Of a stretch of DNA of 64,000 nucleotides, positions 25,761-35,278 are shown piece by piece. Under the pieces are notes generated by a model that saw nothing but the letters and a program-made list of their open reading frames with translations, was not told where the DNA came from and did not search any database. Both the position numbers and the translations under genes were made by a program. Source of the DNA: Candidatus Kuenenia hertensis (lineage in GTDB: Bacteria > Planctomycetota > Brocadiia > Brocadiales > Brocadiaceae); contig SOET01000010.1 of NCBI GenBank assembly GCA_021646465.1, positions 36,939-100,938 on the forward strand. The letters are read 5' to 3'. How positions within the stretch are numbered: position 1 is the stretch's first letter; each line of letters starts with the position of its first letter.

Positions 25761-28700
25761 TCAGGAATTTCTGACAAAATCCGCGTCTTCCTCATCTGAC
25801 CCGTTACCATCCGGTAACCCTAAATCGAGATCAACGCCTCCGCTCTGGCTAACCGCAGCGCCTTGTCTGTTTACGGCGGCAGCAGGTTTATGCTGGTCGG
25901 GTTTCCTGCCTGACAATACTTTTCTTTTCTCTGCTGCAAGGTTTTTGGATTTTGCACTGCCGTTATTATTTGTTTTAAAGAAGCCGACCGCATCTTCGAG
26001 GTATTGTGCCTGTCCTGACAACTCCTCCGCGGTTGAGGCAACCTGTTCCGCGGCGGCAACATTTTGCTGAATTACCGTATCCAACTGTTGTATCGCCTTA
26101 TTGACCTGTTCGACTCCTTTATCCTGTTCGCTGCTCGATGCGCTGATTTCCTGCACCAGCTCCGCGGTTTTCCTGATATCAGGCACTAATACCGACAGCA
26201 TTTTACCAGCCTTTTCTGCAACCTCCACGCTGGATGAGGACAAATGATCAATTTGCCCCGCCGCCGTCTGGCTGCGTTCCGCGAGCTTGCGCACCTCAGA
26301 CGCCACCACGGCAAATCCTTTGCCGTGTTCTCCGGCGCGTGCAGCTTCTATAGCGGCATTGAGCGCAAGCAGATCTGTCTGCCGGGCGATTTCCTTAATG
26401 ATCGATATTTTTTCCGCTATTTCTTTCATGGCCTTTACCGTCTGCTCCACAGCATCACCTCCTTCTTTTGCGTCTGCAGCTGACTTTCTTGCAATCTTCT
26501 CCGTCTGCTGTGCATTATCGGCATTTTGCTTGATGGCAGAAGCCATTTCATCCATGGAAGAAGACGTTTCTTCAGCGGACGCCGCCTGCTCGGTGGCGCC
26601 CTGAGAAAGCTGTTCCGAGCTGGAACTTAGTTCCTGACTGCCCGTCGCGATGTTTTCCGAAGCTGTTTTTACGTCTCCCACTACTTCACAAAGCTTAATG
26701 GTCATATTTTTAATAGCGGCATACACCCCGCTCTCTTTCTTATTATTCGTTTCGAACTGCATGGTAAGATCTCCGGACGACACTTTCTGCGCAATATCAA
26801 CGATTATCTCCGGTTCCCCGCCAAACTGGAGGTAGATTCCCCTTGCTATGAGAAAGCCTACAAATCCTACAATAAGTCCTGCTATAATACCGGCTATTAT
26901 AATCGCACGGATTAATCCGTTTACCGGCGCCATTACCTCTTTCTCATCAATTTCTGCCAGCAAACCCCAGGTGGTGTCACCGATTTGTATGGGAGTATAC
27001 GCGGAGAGAACAGGATTGCCGTTATAATCAAGAATTACTTTGGTAGCCGTCCTTCCGGAAACAGCCTCGCGTGCGGCTTCGGTATCAACGCCGTTTTTCT
27101 GCACCGTGCCGGCGAACGAAGCCTTCAACGAATGCCCCTCCGGGTCAAGGAATGAATCGGAACGCATCCGCAAATCGCTTCCCACAAGGTACGTCTCTCC
27201 GGTCTTCCCCATGCCCTCGCGCTGCTGCATGATGGCATTAATTGCCTCCAGCGGAAGCTGCAATGCCACAATCATTTCGACACTCCCTTCGTAAATAACC
27301 GGCATAGCGACAAACGAGGCAGGTTCATCGTTGCTTGGGGCATAGGGAGCGAAGTCCATAATGCCATACTGTTTTGTGTTCAACACCTGCTTAACGAGCG
27401 CCCCAAGGTTGGAACTGTTATACTTTCCGTTAATAAAATTGGTCTGATAGTCAGATTCTTTGCACACGGTATAAAAACAATATCCGTCCGGATTTATCAG
27501 GAGGAGATCATGATATCCGTATTCCTTGATATACTTTTCAAAGAAATATTCTCCTTTATCATCTTTCGGACAAAACGCCTCCGCAACATCTATTTTCGCA
27601 TTCATGCACCATGTTATTCCGCCGCTCACAGTGACGGGAGTGTACGCGATGATGGAGGGCTGCTTCCGGTAATCGATCACATACGCAACTCCCGTTTTTC
27701 CCTGTTCATGGACAACCCTTGTCGCGGCTGTATCAACCTTTCCCATTGACGGGTTGGCAAAAGACGCAGCCACGGTGCGGTTTTGTTTATCAAGATAGGA
27801 ATCCGACCGCATGAGGTAATCCGGCCCCACCAGAATCGTTTCCGCAGTTTCTCCCAAACCCGACCTGTCTGCCATAATAGCATTGATCCTGCCCATGGGC
27901 ATCTGAAACACCAGAACGCCGATTTTTTCGTTTCCGTCATAAATGGGAGAAGCGATAAAACCCGCAGGAGCTTCGTATGACGGAACGTATCTTGCGTAGT
28001 CCGCCATTACTACAGCGTTTTTATCGCCGGATGCGTTTACCTTTCGAAATGCTTCCCCGATTGAGGTCTGTGCGTATGGTCCGCTGATGAGAGAGGTGCC
28101 AAAGTCAAGTTCTTTAAAAACCGAATAGACAATTTTGCCCGTATCTGCATCCACAAGGAAAATGTCGTAATATTCAAATTTTTCAAGAAAATGTCTTATT
28201 GTCGGATGAAATTTGTTGTGGATGGAACTGTACTGCGAATTGTCCTCTGCTTTGTCAAGCAAATGCTTTGACCCGAGGGGATTTTTGTTGTCTTTGATAT
28301 AATAGTACTGCAGCGCAACGGAATTATCGTCAAGTTGACGAAAATATGATTCCGCATTCGATGACTTTTCATTATTTCTCTTTTTGTATTCTTCGTTAAA
28401 CTCATCAGTATAGTATGAATGCAACTCCTTGCGCATACGGTCAATGTCTGCGGCAGTGGCATTGTTATCACTGAGAATAGACCGATATGTATCTCTGAAA
28501 CCTTTCATTGCATCAATGACCATATGATCCATGGAAAAAATGCTTACCTGGTCGTTTATCGTCTGAAAATATTGTTCTATTGCCCCTTTTTTAATATCCC
28601 TGACGGCAATCAGCTTGTTAAGCGCCTCTTTTCGCAATGTGTCTACTGTTTCCGAGAGTACTTTCATATCTCCTCTGCGTTCTTCAAAGTATTTTACGAT

Positions 28701-28874
28701 CTGAGCTTTTTTAATGCCCCTTACCGATTCAAGCTGGTTATACGACTGCCGCATAAGAGAATCGGTTGCCTGCCTGCAGCTCCACCATCCGATAAATATC
28801 AGAGGTACAAGACCTACAAGAAGGAAAATCCCTATAAGCTTTGGCTTCAGTTTTATAAGTTTTCGCTTTTCCAT
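25761..28874 (-). CDS. Large methyl-accepting chemotaxis protein with tandem Cache-type sensor
   Basis: A 1037-residue receptor (AGGAG 8 bases upstream). The N-terminal helix is [19 protein letters not shown]. The periplasmic part of about 600 residues contains two similar halves, each with a [24 protein letters not shown] or [20 protein letters not shown] motif, then [19 protein letters not shown] strands and a GETxxLVGxDxxMRSDS motif. This is the layout of dCache-like sensors, here apparently duplicated. A second membrane helix near 660-680 leads to HAMP and the tip [20 protein letters not shown]. The ligand is unknown. It lies between cheA and the NIT-MCP, whose cytoplasmic halves are clearly paralogous. 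Confidence 0.88.
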   Translation of the reverse strand: MEKRKLIKLKPKLIGIFLLVGLVPLIFIGWWSCRQATDSLMRQSYNQLESVRGIKKAQIVKYFEERRGDMKVLSETVDTLRKEALNKLIAVRDIKKGAIEQYFQTINDQVSIFSMDHMVIDAMKGFRDTYRSILSDNNATAADIDRMRKELHSYYTDEFNEEYKKRNNEKSSNAESYFRQLDDNSVALQYYYIKDNKNPLGSKHLLDKAEDNSQYSSIHNKFHPTIRHFLEKFEYYDIFLVDADTGKIVYSVFKELDFGTSLISGPYAQTSIGEAFRKVNASGDKNAVVMADYARYVPSYEAPAGFIASPIYDGNEKIGVLVFQMPMGRINAIMADRSGLGETAETILVGPDYLMRSDSYLDKQNRTVAASFANPSMGKVDTAATRVVHEQGKTGVAYVIDYRKQPSIIAYTPVTVSGGITWCMNAKIDVAEAFCPKDDKGEYFFEKYIKEYGYHDLLLINPDGYCFYTVCKESDYQTNFINGKYNSSNLGALVKQVLNTKQYGIMDFAPYAPSNDEPASFVAMPVIYEGSVEMIVALQLPLEAINAIMQQREGMGKTGETYLVGSDLRMRSDSFLDPEGHSLKASFAGTVQKNGVDTEAAREAVSGRTATKVILDYNGNPVLSAYTPIQIGDTTWGLLAEIDEKEVMAPVNGLIRAIIIAGIIAGLIVGFVGFLIARGIYLQFGGEPEIIVDIAQKVSSGDLTMQFETNNKKESGVYAAIKNMTIKLCEVVGDVKTASENIATGSQELSSSSEQLSQGATEQAASAEETSSSMDEMASAIKQNADNAQQTEKIARKSAADAKEGGDAVEQTVKAMKEIAEKISIIKEIARQTDLLALNAAIEAARAGEHGKGFAVVASEVRKLAERSQTAAGQIDHLSSSSVEVAEKAGKMLSVLVPDIRKTAELVQEISASSSEQDKGVEQVNKAIQQLDTVIQQNVAAAEQVASTAEELSGQAQYLEDAVGFFKTNNNGSAKSKNLAAEKRKVLSGRKPDQHKPAAAVNRQGAAVSQSGGVDLDLGLPDGNGSDEEDADFVRNS

Positions 28875-29013
28875 TTACCTTCTCCTTATAAAAATATTCA
28901 TTTTAGTCCACACAGACTTTGTTCTTACCTAAACCTGCAATACAACGTTTCATAAAAGTGTCTGCATGGGGGTTTTTATGAAACGGCATAGTAGTTAATT
29001 GAGACAATAGCAT

Positions 29014-29166
29014 CCTCCCCCTTAATCCCCCTCCGAAGGGGGACAGTTATGAGTATGGGTGGATTAAGGCGTTGTTTTTTACGCCGAATCCACCAATACT
29101 ATTTCTGCCCTCTTCACTTTAGAAGAGGGCAGACTGTCCCCCTCTGGAGGGGGATTAAGGGGGAGG
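29014..29166. repeat. 153-bp nested inverted-repeat element upstream of the large MCP
   Basis: Terminal 32-base arms beginning CTCCCCCTTAATCCCCCTCC match with two mismatches. Inside, GGTGGATTAAGGCGT/ACGCCGAATCCACC and GCCCTCTTC/GAAGAGGGC form further hairpins. It occupies most of the 320-base gap 28875-29194 in the chemotaxis operon. MITE-like; no ORF. Confidence 0.75.
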
Positions 29167-29194
29167 AAGAACGGTTGAATTTGTTTTCAATGTC

Positions 29195-31309
29195 TCACGC
29201 GCACAGCGAATTTTCTTCCATTTCCGCTGCCTGAATCAAATGAGGAATATCAATAATCATGGCGACGCGCCCATCTCCCAGTATCGTAGCACCGGATACC
29301 CCTTGCACATTTTTATAAATAGTTCCCAGCGCTTTTATTACCGTCTGATGCTCACCGACAACACGGTCTACAACAAATCCCACCCTACGGTCTCCTGTTC
29401 TTGTTATGACTATCTGTTCAATATCTTTTACTTCGCCATCAAGGAGAAACCAGTCTTTCAGACGGATATACGGAACAATTTCTCCGCGAACGTTGGCAAT
29501 ATGCCTTCCATTTGCCTTCAACACATCTTTATGGGTCAATTCCACACACTCTTCCACTGCTGAAAGAGGCAAAACAAAATATTCACCACCTATTTCCACC
29601 TGCAATCCTTCGATAATTGCTAGGGTTAACGGCAATGTAATGGTAATTGTCGTTCCCTTTCCTTTTTTGCTTTCAACGTCTATTGATCCCCTGAGGGAGT
29701 CTATCGTCTGCTTTACCACGTCCATGCCGACGCCCCGGCCAGATACGCTGGTAATTTCTTTTGCAGTAGAAAAACCAGGTTCAAAGATAAGTGAGTAACA
29801 CTCTTTTTCAGACAATTCAGCGTTAGCGGCAACTAATCCTTTTTCAATTGCCTTTTTACGCACTACTTCCGTATTTATACCGTTTCCATCATCCTTGATT
29901 TGAATTAATACGTTAGAACCGGAATGAAATGCCGAAATACGGATTTCTCCCGTTTTCGCCTTTCCGGATGCCTTACGGACGTCTGGAGGTTCAATTCCAT
30001 GATCGATACAGTTTCTGATGATATGCACCAATGGATCATTGAGCTGGTCTATTACAGTTTTATCCAGTTCAGTTTCCCCGCCATTGGTCGTCATTGCAGT
30101 TTCTTTTCCCAATTCATTTGAGAGATCGCGAACGAGGCGTTTCAGTTTGTTAAATGTCGTCTCTATAGGCACCATACGAACGCTGAATGCGCTATCCCGT
30201 AATTCTACCGTCAGCCGTTCAACTTCTTCAGCAATTGAAAACAGTTCTGAATCGTTTTGTCGTGATGCGGTACGGCTAAGCCGTTGTTGAAGAATTACCA
30301 ACTCTCCGACAAGATCTACAAAATGGTCCAGTTTATCTGTAGACACACGGATGTTTGAATTGGTTTCCATGTTTTGGCGTTTTTGGCGTGCATCTCTGAT
30401 TTGTGATTGTTCAGCCAGCGCCGATCGGAGCCCTTCTTTCGTGACTGCTTTGGAATCCACCAGAATTTCGCCAAGCCTTTTTTGTGAGGACAGGGCTTTT
30501 TTAATATCGTCCTGAGAAAGCACTCCACGGTCCATCAGAATGTTTCCTATCTTTTCAATGTCCCCCGTTGTATCTAATCCGCCGTCACCGTCAACAATCT
30601 TTATGCTTAATTCACAATCTCCCTCGACAAATATAAATACATCCTTTATGGAATCAATGCCCTTATTGGTTGTTAAAATAATATCCCAGTGGGTATAGCA
30701 ATACTCCGGGTTTATTTCGTTCAGCGGGGGAATAGTGTCTACGTATGCAAAAACCTTACATTCTCCGAGTTCTTTGAGTTCATTTAACAGATAGATTGGG
30801 TTTGTTCCGTTCATAAATATGTTTTGCGCAGGTCGAAAATAGATCCTATATACGATATTTTCATTATTGTTATAGTCAGGATGTCTAACATCTGAGGAAC
30901 TTGTCACTTCACGTTTTTTTTCGGCTTGGGGAACCAGGCTTTTAAATGCCGCAAGAATTTCCCTGCTCCTCGACTCATCTGCTGGTTCGTTTTTGCTATA
31001 CGCGTCGAGCATTGTTCGAATCTGATCCCTGGCAGACAGCCCTAAATTGATCAGATGTTTCGTTACCGCGATTTTTCCGTCACGCACCTGTTCAAAAACG
31101 GTTTCTATGTCATGCATAAATTCGGCAATATCATCAAAACCAAACATAGCGCCTGATCCTTTGATCGTATGCATTGCCCTGAAAACACGCCCGATAAGCT
31201 CCCTGTCGTCGGGCGACCCTTCCAACTCAAGAAACGCAGTTTCCAGCTCTCCAAGAAGCTCGTACGCCTCCTCTTTAAATGTTTCTTTATGTTTATCAAT
31301 TTGTGACAT
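29195..31309 (-). CDS. cheA: CheA chemotaxis histidine kinase
   Basis: 704 residues, GGAGG before the ATG. The P1 phosphotransfer domain carries H47 in FRAMHTIKGSGAMFGF. Residues ~140-300 are a long insert with strands and a GDILMDRGVLSQDDIKKAL-like module repeated as GEILVDSKAVTKEGL. P3 dimerisation contains DKLDHFVDLVGELVILQQRL. P4 ATPase shows the N box HIIRNCIDHGIE, IKDDGNGIN and SGRGVGMDVVKQTI. P5 is the CheW-like domain (EGLQVEIGGEYFVLPLSAVE). The kinase phosphorylates CheY and CheB. The insert between P1 and P3, in the place of a classical P2, looks like a GspE-N/agglutinin-like linker and is unusual. Confidence 0.95.
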   Translation of the reverse strand: MSQIDKHKETFKEEAYELLGELETAFLELEGSPDDRELIGRVFRAMHTIKGSGAMFGFDDIAEFMHDIETVFEQVRDGKIAVTKHLINLGLSARDQIRTMLDAYSKNEPADESRSREILAAFKSLVPQAEKKREVTSSSDVRHPDYNNNENIVYRIYFRPAQNIFMNGTNPIYLLNELKELGECKVFAYVDTIPPLNEINPEYCYTHWDIILTTNKGIDSIKDVFIFVEGDCELSIKIVDGDGGLDTTGDIEKIGNILMDRGVLSQDDIKKALSSQKRLGEILVDSKAVTKEGLRSALAEQSQIRDARQKRQNMETNSNIRVSTDKLDHFVDLVGELVILQQRLSRTASRQNDSELFSIAEEVERLTVELRDSAFSVRMVPIETTFNKLKRLVRDLSNELGKETAMTTNGGETELDKTVIDQLNDPLVHIIRNCIDHGIEPPDVRKASGKAKTGEIRISAFHSGSNVLIQIKDDGNGINTEVVRKKAIEKGLVAANAELSEKECYSLIFEPGFSTAKEITSVSGRGVGMDVVKQTIDSLRGSIDVESKKGKGTTITITLPLTLAIIEGLQVEIGGEYFVLPLSAVEECVELTHKDVLKANGRHIANVRGEIVPYIRLKDWFLLDGEVKDIEQIVITRTGDRRVGFVVDRVVGEHQTVIKALGTIYKNVQGVSGATILGDGRVAMIIDIPHLIQAAEMEENSLCA

Positions 31310-31329
31310 ACGAACCTCCGCGTATGAAA

Positions 31330-31404
31330 TTATTTCAGCACCTTTTTTACCACCGCCATCAACTGTTCCGGCTTGAATGGCTTTACAATCCTGTCAATGC
31401 TTAT
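31330..31404 (-). pseudogene. cheY 3'-end remnant
   Basis: Twenty-four codons and a stop, the last 19 (IVKPFKPEQLMAVVKKVLK) identical to the C-terminus of the intact CheY at 31848-32213. A stop codon lies just upstream in the frame and there is no start. It sits between cheA and the hemerythrin gene. It is a relic of a second cheY or of a local duplication that brought in the hemerythrin gene. Confidence 0.85.
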
Positions 31405-31411
31405 TTACGGA

Positions 31412-31819
31412 TTATTTAATTCCTTTACTGTTTAGGTATTCACTATATTTTTTATCAGTTTCCAATATATGTTTATTCAACCAGTCCGTCAGAAACTTAA
31501 ACACTTCGATAGTCAGACTCGCTTTTCCCGCATGGTAATCATTCTGAAGCGCCATCACTTTCGCAGTCATTTTATCGTGTTTGTCCTTGTGTTCGTCATA
31601 GCCAGAATAGTTTTGCTGCTGCATTACTTTCTGTTCAGCAGCAAAATGAAAAGCAGTATATTTCACTAATTTCGTTAAAATTTCACCTACAATATCTTTC
31701 CCCTTTCCCTGCTTCATTGCTTCATCCAGGTTATTAATCATACTGATTAATTGTTTATGATGTTCGTCAAATTCTGCAACTTTCACACTATATACATCTT
31801 TCCAACTCATTAACGGCAT
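31412..31819 (-). CDS. Bacteriohemerythrin
   Basis: 135 residues, AGGAG 9 bases before the ATG. All di-iron ligands are visible: the first His in EFDEHHKQL, His and Glu in AFHFAAEQ, the H-x3-H pair in YDEHKDKHDKM, and the last His and Asp in WLNKHILETDKKY. Single-domain hemerythrins bind O2 reversibly and are thought to deliver, scavenge or sense O2. Its place between cheY and cheA in a chemotaxis operon suggests oxygen avoidance signalling or protection of the apparatus in an anaerobe (inference). It is flanked by the cheY remnant, so a duplication of the cheY-hemerythrin unit is possible. Confidence 0.9.
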   Translation of the reverse strand: MPLMSWKDVYSVKVAEFDEHHKQLISMINNLDEAMKQGKGKDIVGEILTKLVKYTAFHFAAEQKVMQQQNYSGYDEHKDKHDKMTAKVMALQNDYHAGKASLTIEVFKFLTDWLNKHILETDKKYSEYLNSKGIK

Positions 31820-31847
31820 TATTTGTCTCCTTTAAATACTTCAAATA

Positions 31848-32213
31848 TTATTTCAGTACCTTTTTTACCACCGCCATTAATTGTTCGGGTTTAAACGGTT
31901 TTACAATCCAGCCCGTGGCTCCCGCTTGTTTCCCCTCTTGTTTCTTTGAATCCTGCGATTCGGTGGTAAGCATAATAATTGGAATAAACCGGTAATCAGG
32001 CATCGACCTTAACTGGCGTACAAGCTCAATACCATCCATATTTGGCATGTTTACATCGCTTATTAACATATGTATCGTTGTTTCATGTAATTTGCTCAAC
32101 GCGTCCTTACCATCCATTGCTTCAATTACATCGTACCCGGCGTCTTTAAGGGTAAAATTTACCATTTGGCGGATACTTGCCGAATCATCCACCGTCATAA
32201 TAGTCTTACTCAT
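31848..32213 (-). CDS. cheY: CheY response regulator
   Basis: 121 residues, single receiver domain. Acidic pocket TVDDSASIRQM, phospho-acceptor in LISDVNMPNMDG, switch threonine in IIMLTTES and lysine in IVKPFKPEQL. When phosphorylated by CheA it binds the flagellar motor switch. The ATG at 32213 overlaps the stop of the STAS gene by one base (TAATG), so expression is coupled. Twenty-eight bases later comes the hemerythrin gene. Confidence 0.95.
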   Translation of the reverse strand: MSKTIMTVDDSASIRQMVNFTLKDAGYDVIEAMDGKDALSKLHETTIHMLISDVNMPNMDGIELVRQLRSMPDYRFIPIIMLTTESQDSKKQEGKQAGATGWIVKPFKPEQLMAVVKKVLK

Positions 32214-32557
32214 TAAATTTCTCCTTTCCCGCTAAAACAATCATTTTCACACTCCAGGATACACCCCTGGTCAGTAGTGTAGCCTGCGTTTATCACTGCG
32301 TTTTTAAAGGGCCGGGAACATTTAATTATCGTCAGACGTTTATTTGCTTTCACCGAAGCCTGGTGGACGGCATAAAGCAGCTGAAGGAACGAAAGGTCGG
32401 TTTCCGTCGTTTTCGTTAAATCAAGCTTTATGTGGTTAACGCGTGACATTGCGCAGATTAATTTTTCTTTCAGTTCATTGGCAAATGATATCGTCATTTC
32501 ACCCTCCAAAGCCAATATGCCGTCTTTCTCTGTTTGTTCTATTTCCTGTTTTTGCAT
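32213..32557 (-). CDS. STAS-domain protein
   Basis: 114 residues. The central part (EMTISFANELKEKLICAMSR, then HIKLDLTKTTETDLSFLQLL) is a STAS fold like that of SpoIIAA and MlaB-type proteins. The residue that is phosphorylated in anti-sigma antagonists would be in TETDLSFLQ, where the serine or threonine is at a plausible place. STAS proteins are common partners of CheY-like regulators in chemosensory operons. It is coupled to cheY by a one-base overlap. Its partner kinase is not seen nearby. Confidence 0.75.
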   Translation of the reverse strand: MQKQEIEQTEKDGILALEGEMTISFANELKEKLICAMSRVNHIKLDLTKTTETDLSFLQLLYAVHQASVKANKRLTIIKCSRPFKNAVINAGYTTDQGCILECENDCFSGKGEI

Positions 32558-32586
32558 TATTACCTTTCTTATCGAAATGAACTTAT

Positions 32587-34458
32587 TTAGAAAAGCTCTA
32601 TATTGTCTCCCATCTCCTCTTCATCGTTTTTTATCTCCGGCATATCCGCCTCCACTCCCTCATGAACTACTGCAATTCCAGTGACTGCCATATGAACATT
32701 TCTTTCTCCCTCAGTGGTATAAAACGATGCAATGGATTCCAGATTGTCGGCGTTTTCATACGTAGTTGATTCCGGGAAGCGTTCCCGTACAATGGCCGCT
32801 GTTTCGTTTAATCTGTTGGCAACTTCATTAATTGTGCCTGCCATTTCTTCATGAAAAACGATCTGTTCCGTTAATTTTCCGATCTCAACTCCCAGCGCTT
32901 GCCCGCTTTCAATTATCTTATTTAAAAGAAGAACGAATTCTTCGTTAACATGATTGAGAGATTCCAGCATATGTTCAAGAGTATGTATCATGCGGTCATG
33001 AGATCCTGCGTTTTTTTCGGACGCCGGATCAAACCACACGTGCTGTGTTTTATCACCAGCGATTATAGATTGGAGTTTTTCAAGCACGTCTGCGGTTTGC
33101 CCCCTTGTATCCGCAGATAACCTTTGAATTTCCCCTGCCAGCACCTCGAAGGTTCTTCCCTCTTCTCCTGCACATACCGCTCTTACCTGAGCATTCAGGG
33201 CGATGAGTTTTATCTGAGCGCCAATTTCCTCTATTTCCTTTATAAATTCCGCCATTCCGTGAATCGCGCTGTTGACGGAAGATGTTATTTCGCCTTCAAT
33301 TTTTTCATTGTTTCTTAATGCCTGGATTGCGGCAACGATGCCTTTTTCAATGTTAGACAAAAGTGAACTGTCTGAATGCTGATTATTGCCGGATAATTCC
33401 CGGGTATCAGAGGTCATGTCCAGCACATTTCGGGAAATACCCTTCAGCTTATCTATTATGTTATAAACTGCCGATTCGAGTTCCTTTTTTGTATTGATAA
33501 GCTGGGCAAATTGCAGTTCGCAGACGTTGCTTACCCACCCTGCAAACTCCATGCTCTGTTCCTGCGTCATATTCCCATGATCTTCATCTGCCTCCTCTAA
33601 TCTTTCCTGGAGATTGCCAAGAACATCCCTAACGTGTTCCAATTGCTGCCTCGTAATGTCGTGAAACTGAAGTGAAGCTACCATACTCCCGATATTTTTA
33701 TAAATTTCAGAAGAACGCTTTACAATTCGTGCTGACATGCCGGATGATTTTTCGTTTAACTCAACCAATGAAGTCATGCTTATTTGTGCATCTTCGAGAA
33801 GATTTGCGGTGGTATTTTTCTGAATCCTAGTTAGTTCGTTCGTTTTTGCAACAGAACTTTGTACCGTTAGAGCAAGGGTTTTGGAGTTATCCATAACATT
33901 GCCTGATTTAACATCTATGTCATCTGCAAGTTTTCTGACGTCTTCGGATACATCATGGAATCCTGACATATTTTTTTGATCAATTCTCGCATTTTCAATT
34001 CGGATGGAGATGCTTAAAAAACGCAGCATTCTGGTTAACCGTGCAAAATCATCACAGATAGTTTCCAGCCAGCTAATGGTGCCCAAAATATTCTGAAGTT
34101 TTTTCATACTGCCGTTTGAAGCATCTTTCTCCTTACCAAAGTATTGCGACATTGTTGTCAATTGCTCTCTCAGTCCGGTGATTGCATTGTTGATTTCTTT
34201 TCCGGAGGTCAGCAGGGAAATAGCTTCCGTCATTTCTGATAATTTTCTTGACCTTACTGCAAAATCCTGAAGGCGTGATCCGATATGAAGGAACTTCTCC
34301 TCCGAACCGTTCTGCAATGCCTCAAGCATTTTTTTCAGTCCGCCAAAATGGTCGCCCCATTCTTTGAAACGATCTGGCAATTCTTCCTTTTTTATGAAAA
34401 TTTCCAATGGATTCACTCGCTTTGGCAGGAAATTTTTAAATTTTGAAATCATTTCCAT
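32587..34458 (-). CDS. Cytoplasmic MCP-like/methyl-accepting coiled-coil protein
   Basis: A 623-residue, soluble, helix-rich protein with no membrane segment. The C-terminal half has a divergent receptor tip IGAQIKLIALNAQVRAVCAG followed by EEGRTFEVLAGEIQRLSADT, matching the MCP hairpin [27 protein letters not shown] only in part. Two FHDITRQQLEHV-like segments (one near residue 270) resemble the motif by which CheZ and related proteins bind. The family is often the first gene of planctomycete/deltaproteobacterial chemosensory operons; its exact role is unknown. The ATG at 34458 lacks a Shine-Dalgarno; 34452 is an alternative. It is the first gene of the operon. Confidence 0.65.
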   Translation of the reverse strand: MEMISKFKNFLPKRVNPLEIFIKKEELPDRFKEWGDHFGGLKKMLEALQNGSEEKFLHIGSRLQDFAVRSRKLSEMTEAISLLTSGKEINNAITGLREQLTTMSQYFGKEKDASNGSMKKLQNILGTISWLETICDDFARLTRMLRFLSISIRIENARIDQKNMSGFHDVSEDVRKLADDIDVKSGNVMDNSKTLALTVQSSVAKTNELTRIQKNTTANLLEDAQISMTSLVELNEKSSGMSARIVKRSSEIYKNIGSMVASLQFHDITRQQLEHVRDVLGNLQERLEEADEDHGNMTQEQSMEFAGWVSNVCELQFAQLINTKKELESAVYNIIDKLKGISRNVLDMTSDTRELSGNNQHSDSSLLSNIEKGIVAAIQALRNNEKIEGEITSSVNSAIHGMAEFIKEIEEIGAQIKLIALNAQVRAVCAGEEGRTFEVLAGEIQRLSADTRGQTADVLEKLQSIIAGDKTQHVWFDPASEKNAGSHDRMIHTLEHMLESLNHVNEEFVLLLNKIIESGQALGVEIGKLTEQIVFHEEMAGTINEVANRLNETAAIVRERFPESTTYENADNLESIASFYTTEGERNVHMAVTGIAVVHEGVEADMPEIKNDEEEMGDNIELF

Positions 34459-35278
34459 TGGTCTTAAACCCTGACAGGGTTCTGAACCCTGTCAGGGTTT
34501 CTCCATCCCCCAACCCCTAATCCCTGACTGTGGTAAAAAAATTTGAATAAAACAGAATAGATACGACTGATACGATTTGGCAATTCGGATACCAAAACGA
34601 AAATCATAGAAATCTCACAAATGCATTATTCTTTAAGAAATCGGTTTTAATTACGTAATCTGTGTATTTCCATATAATAAGCAAAAAACCCCGTACTTGG
34701 TTTTTGTTGTAAAATAGTTTTTTTATAGTAAAAAAATATCGGAGAAAAGCGGGAATATTCCCATTTTGAGAAATTTCCCAAAAATGGGAATATTCCCAAA
34801 AACGGACTGAAGAAATAATAAAAAAAGGGGAAACTATTTAGCAGATAATATAAAAATGCATTCAGTAACCTTTGTTTGTACGGGAGGTAATAACTTTTGC
34901 ACAAGTGCATGCCATGTAAGTTTTTTATCGTTGCTTTCATATTCTCCGCGTAAAAGCCCTTGGAATAATTTTTGCCCATGTGGGTCATACTGATAATTGT
35001 GATACATGGAATCTCAACAACGTAAAATCCGGAAGTGAAATTAGGCCTTCGGCAACTTTTATTTGTTGCAAATATAGGGCGAGACTTTAGCCTTGCTTAC
35101 CCTCTAAATGCGCTCACGGGATTGCAACCCTAAAGGGTTGCCCTACATGAACAGTTTATTTTTGGTAGACGATGCCCACCCTACAAAGATTGAAATTCCA
35201 AAAACCCCGAAGGGGTGATATAATTTTCAAAAATCTAAAATACTACGAAATTTCGGTTATTCCCATGACACAAAAAAG
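34459..35278. other. 820-base divergent intergenic region with two striking inverted repeats
   Basis: No supported gene. AAACCCTGACAGGGTT (34466-34481) faces its complement at 34485-34500 with a 3-base loop. GGGAATATTCCCATTTT (34751-34767) faces its perfect complement at 34781-34797, each arm holding the 12-base palindrome GGGAATATTCCC. Short ACCCCGAAGGGGT-type repeats occur near 35203-35218. The region must hold promoters for both the chemotaxis operon and the kinase gene, but no clear -35/-10 pair is seen. Confidence 0.55.

Noticed and set aside
26244..26604. Antisense ORFs inside the MCP genes (also 24293-24884)
   Set aside because: They mirror the highly conserved MCP signalling hairpin codons; no independent coding evidence.
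34647..34988. 113-codon minus-strand ORF rich in Phe/Tyr
   Set aside because: Spans the GGGAATATTCCC inverted repeat, has no ribosome site and an aromatic-rich composition typical of AT-rich non-coding DNA.
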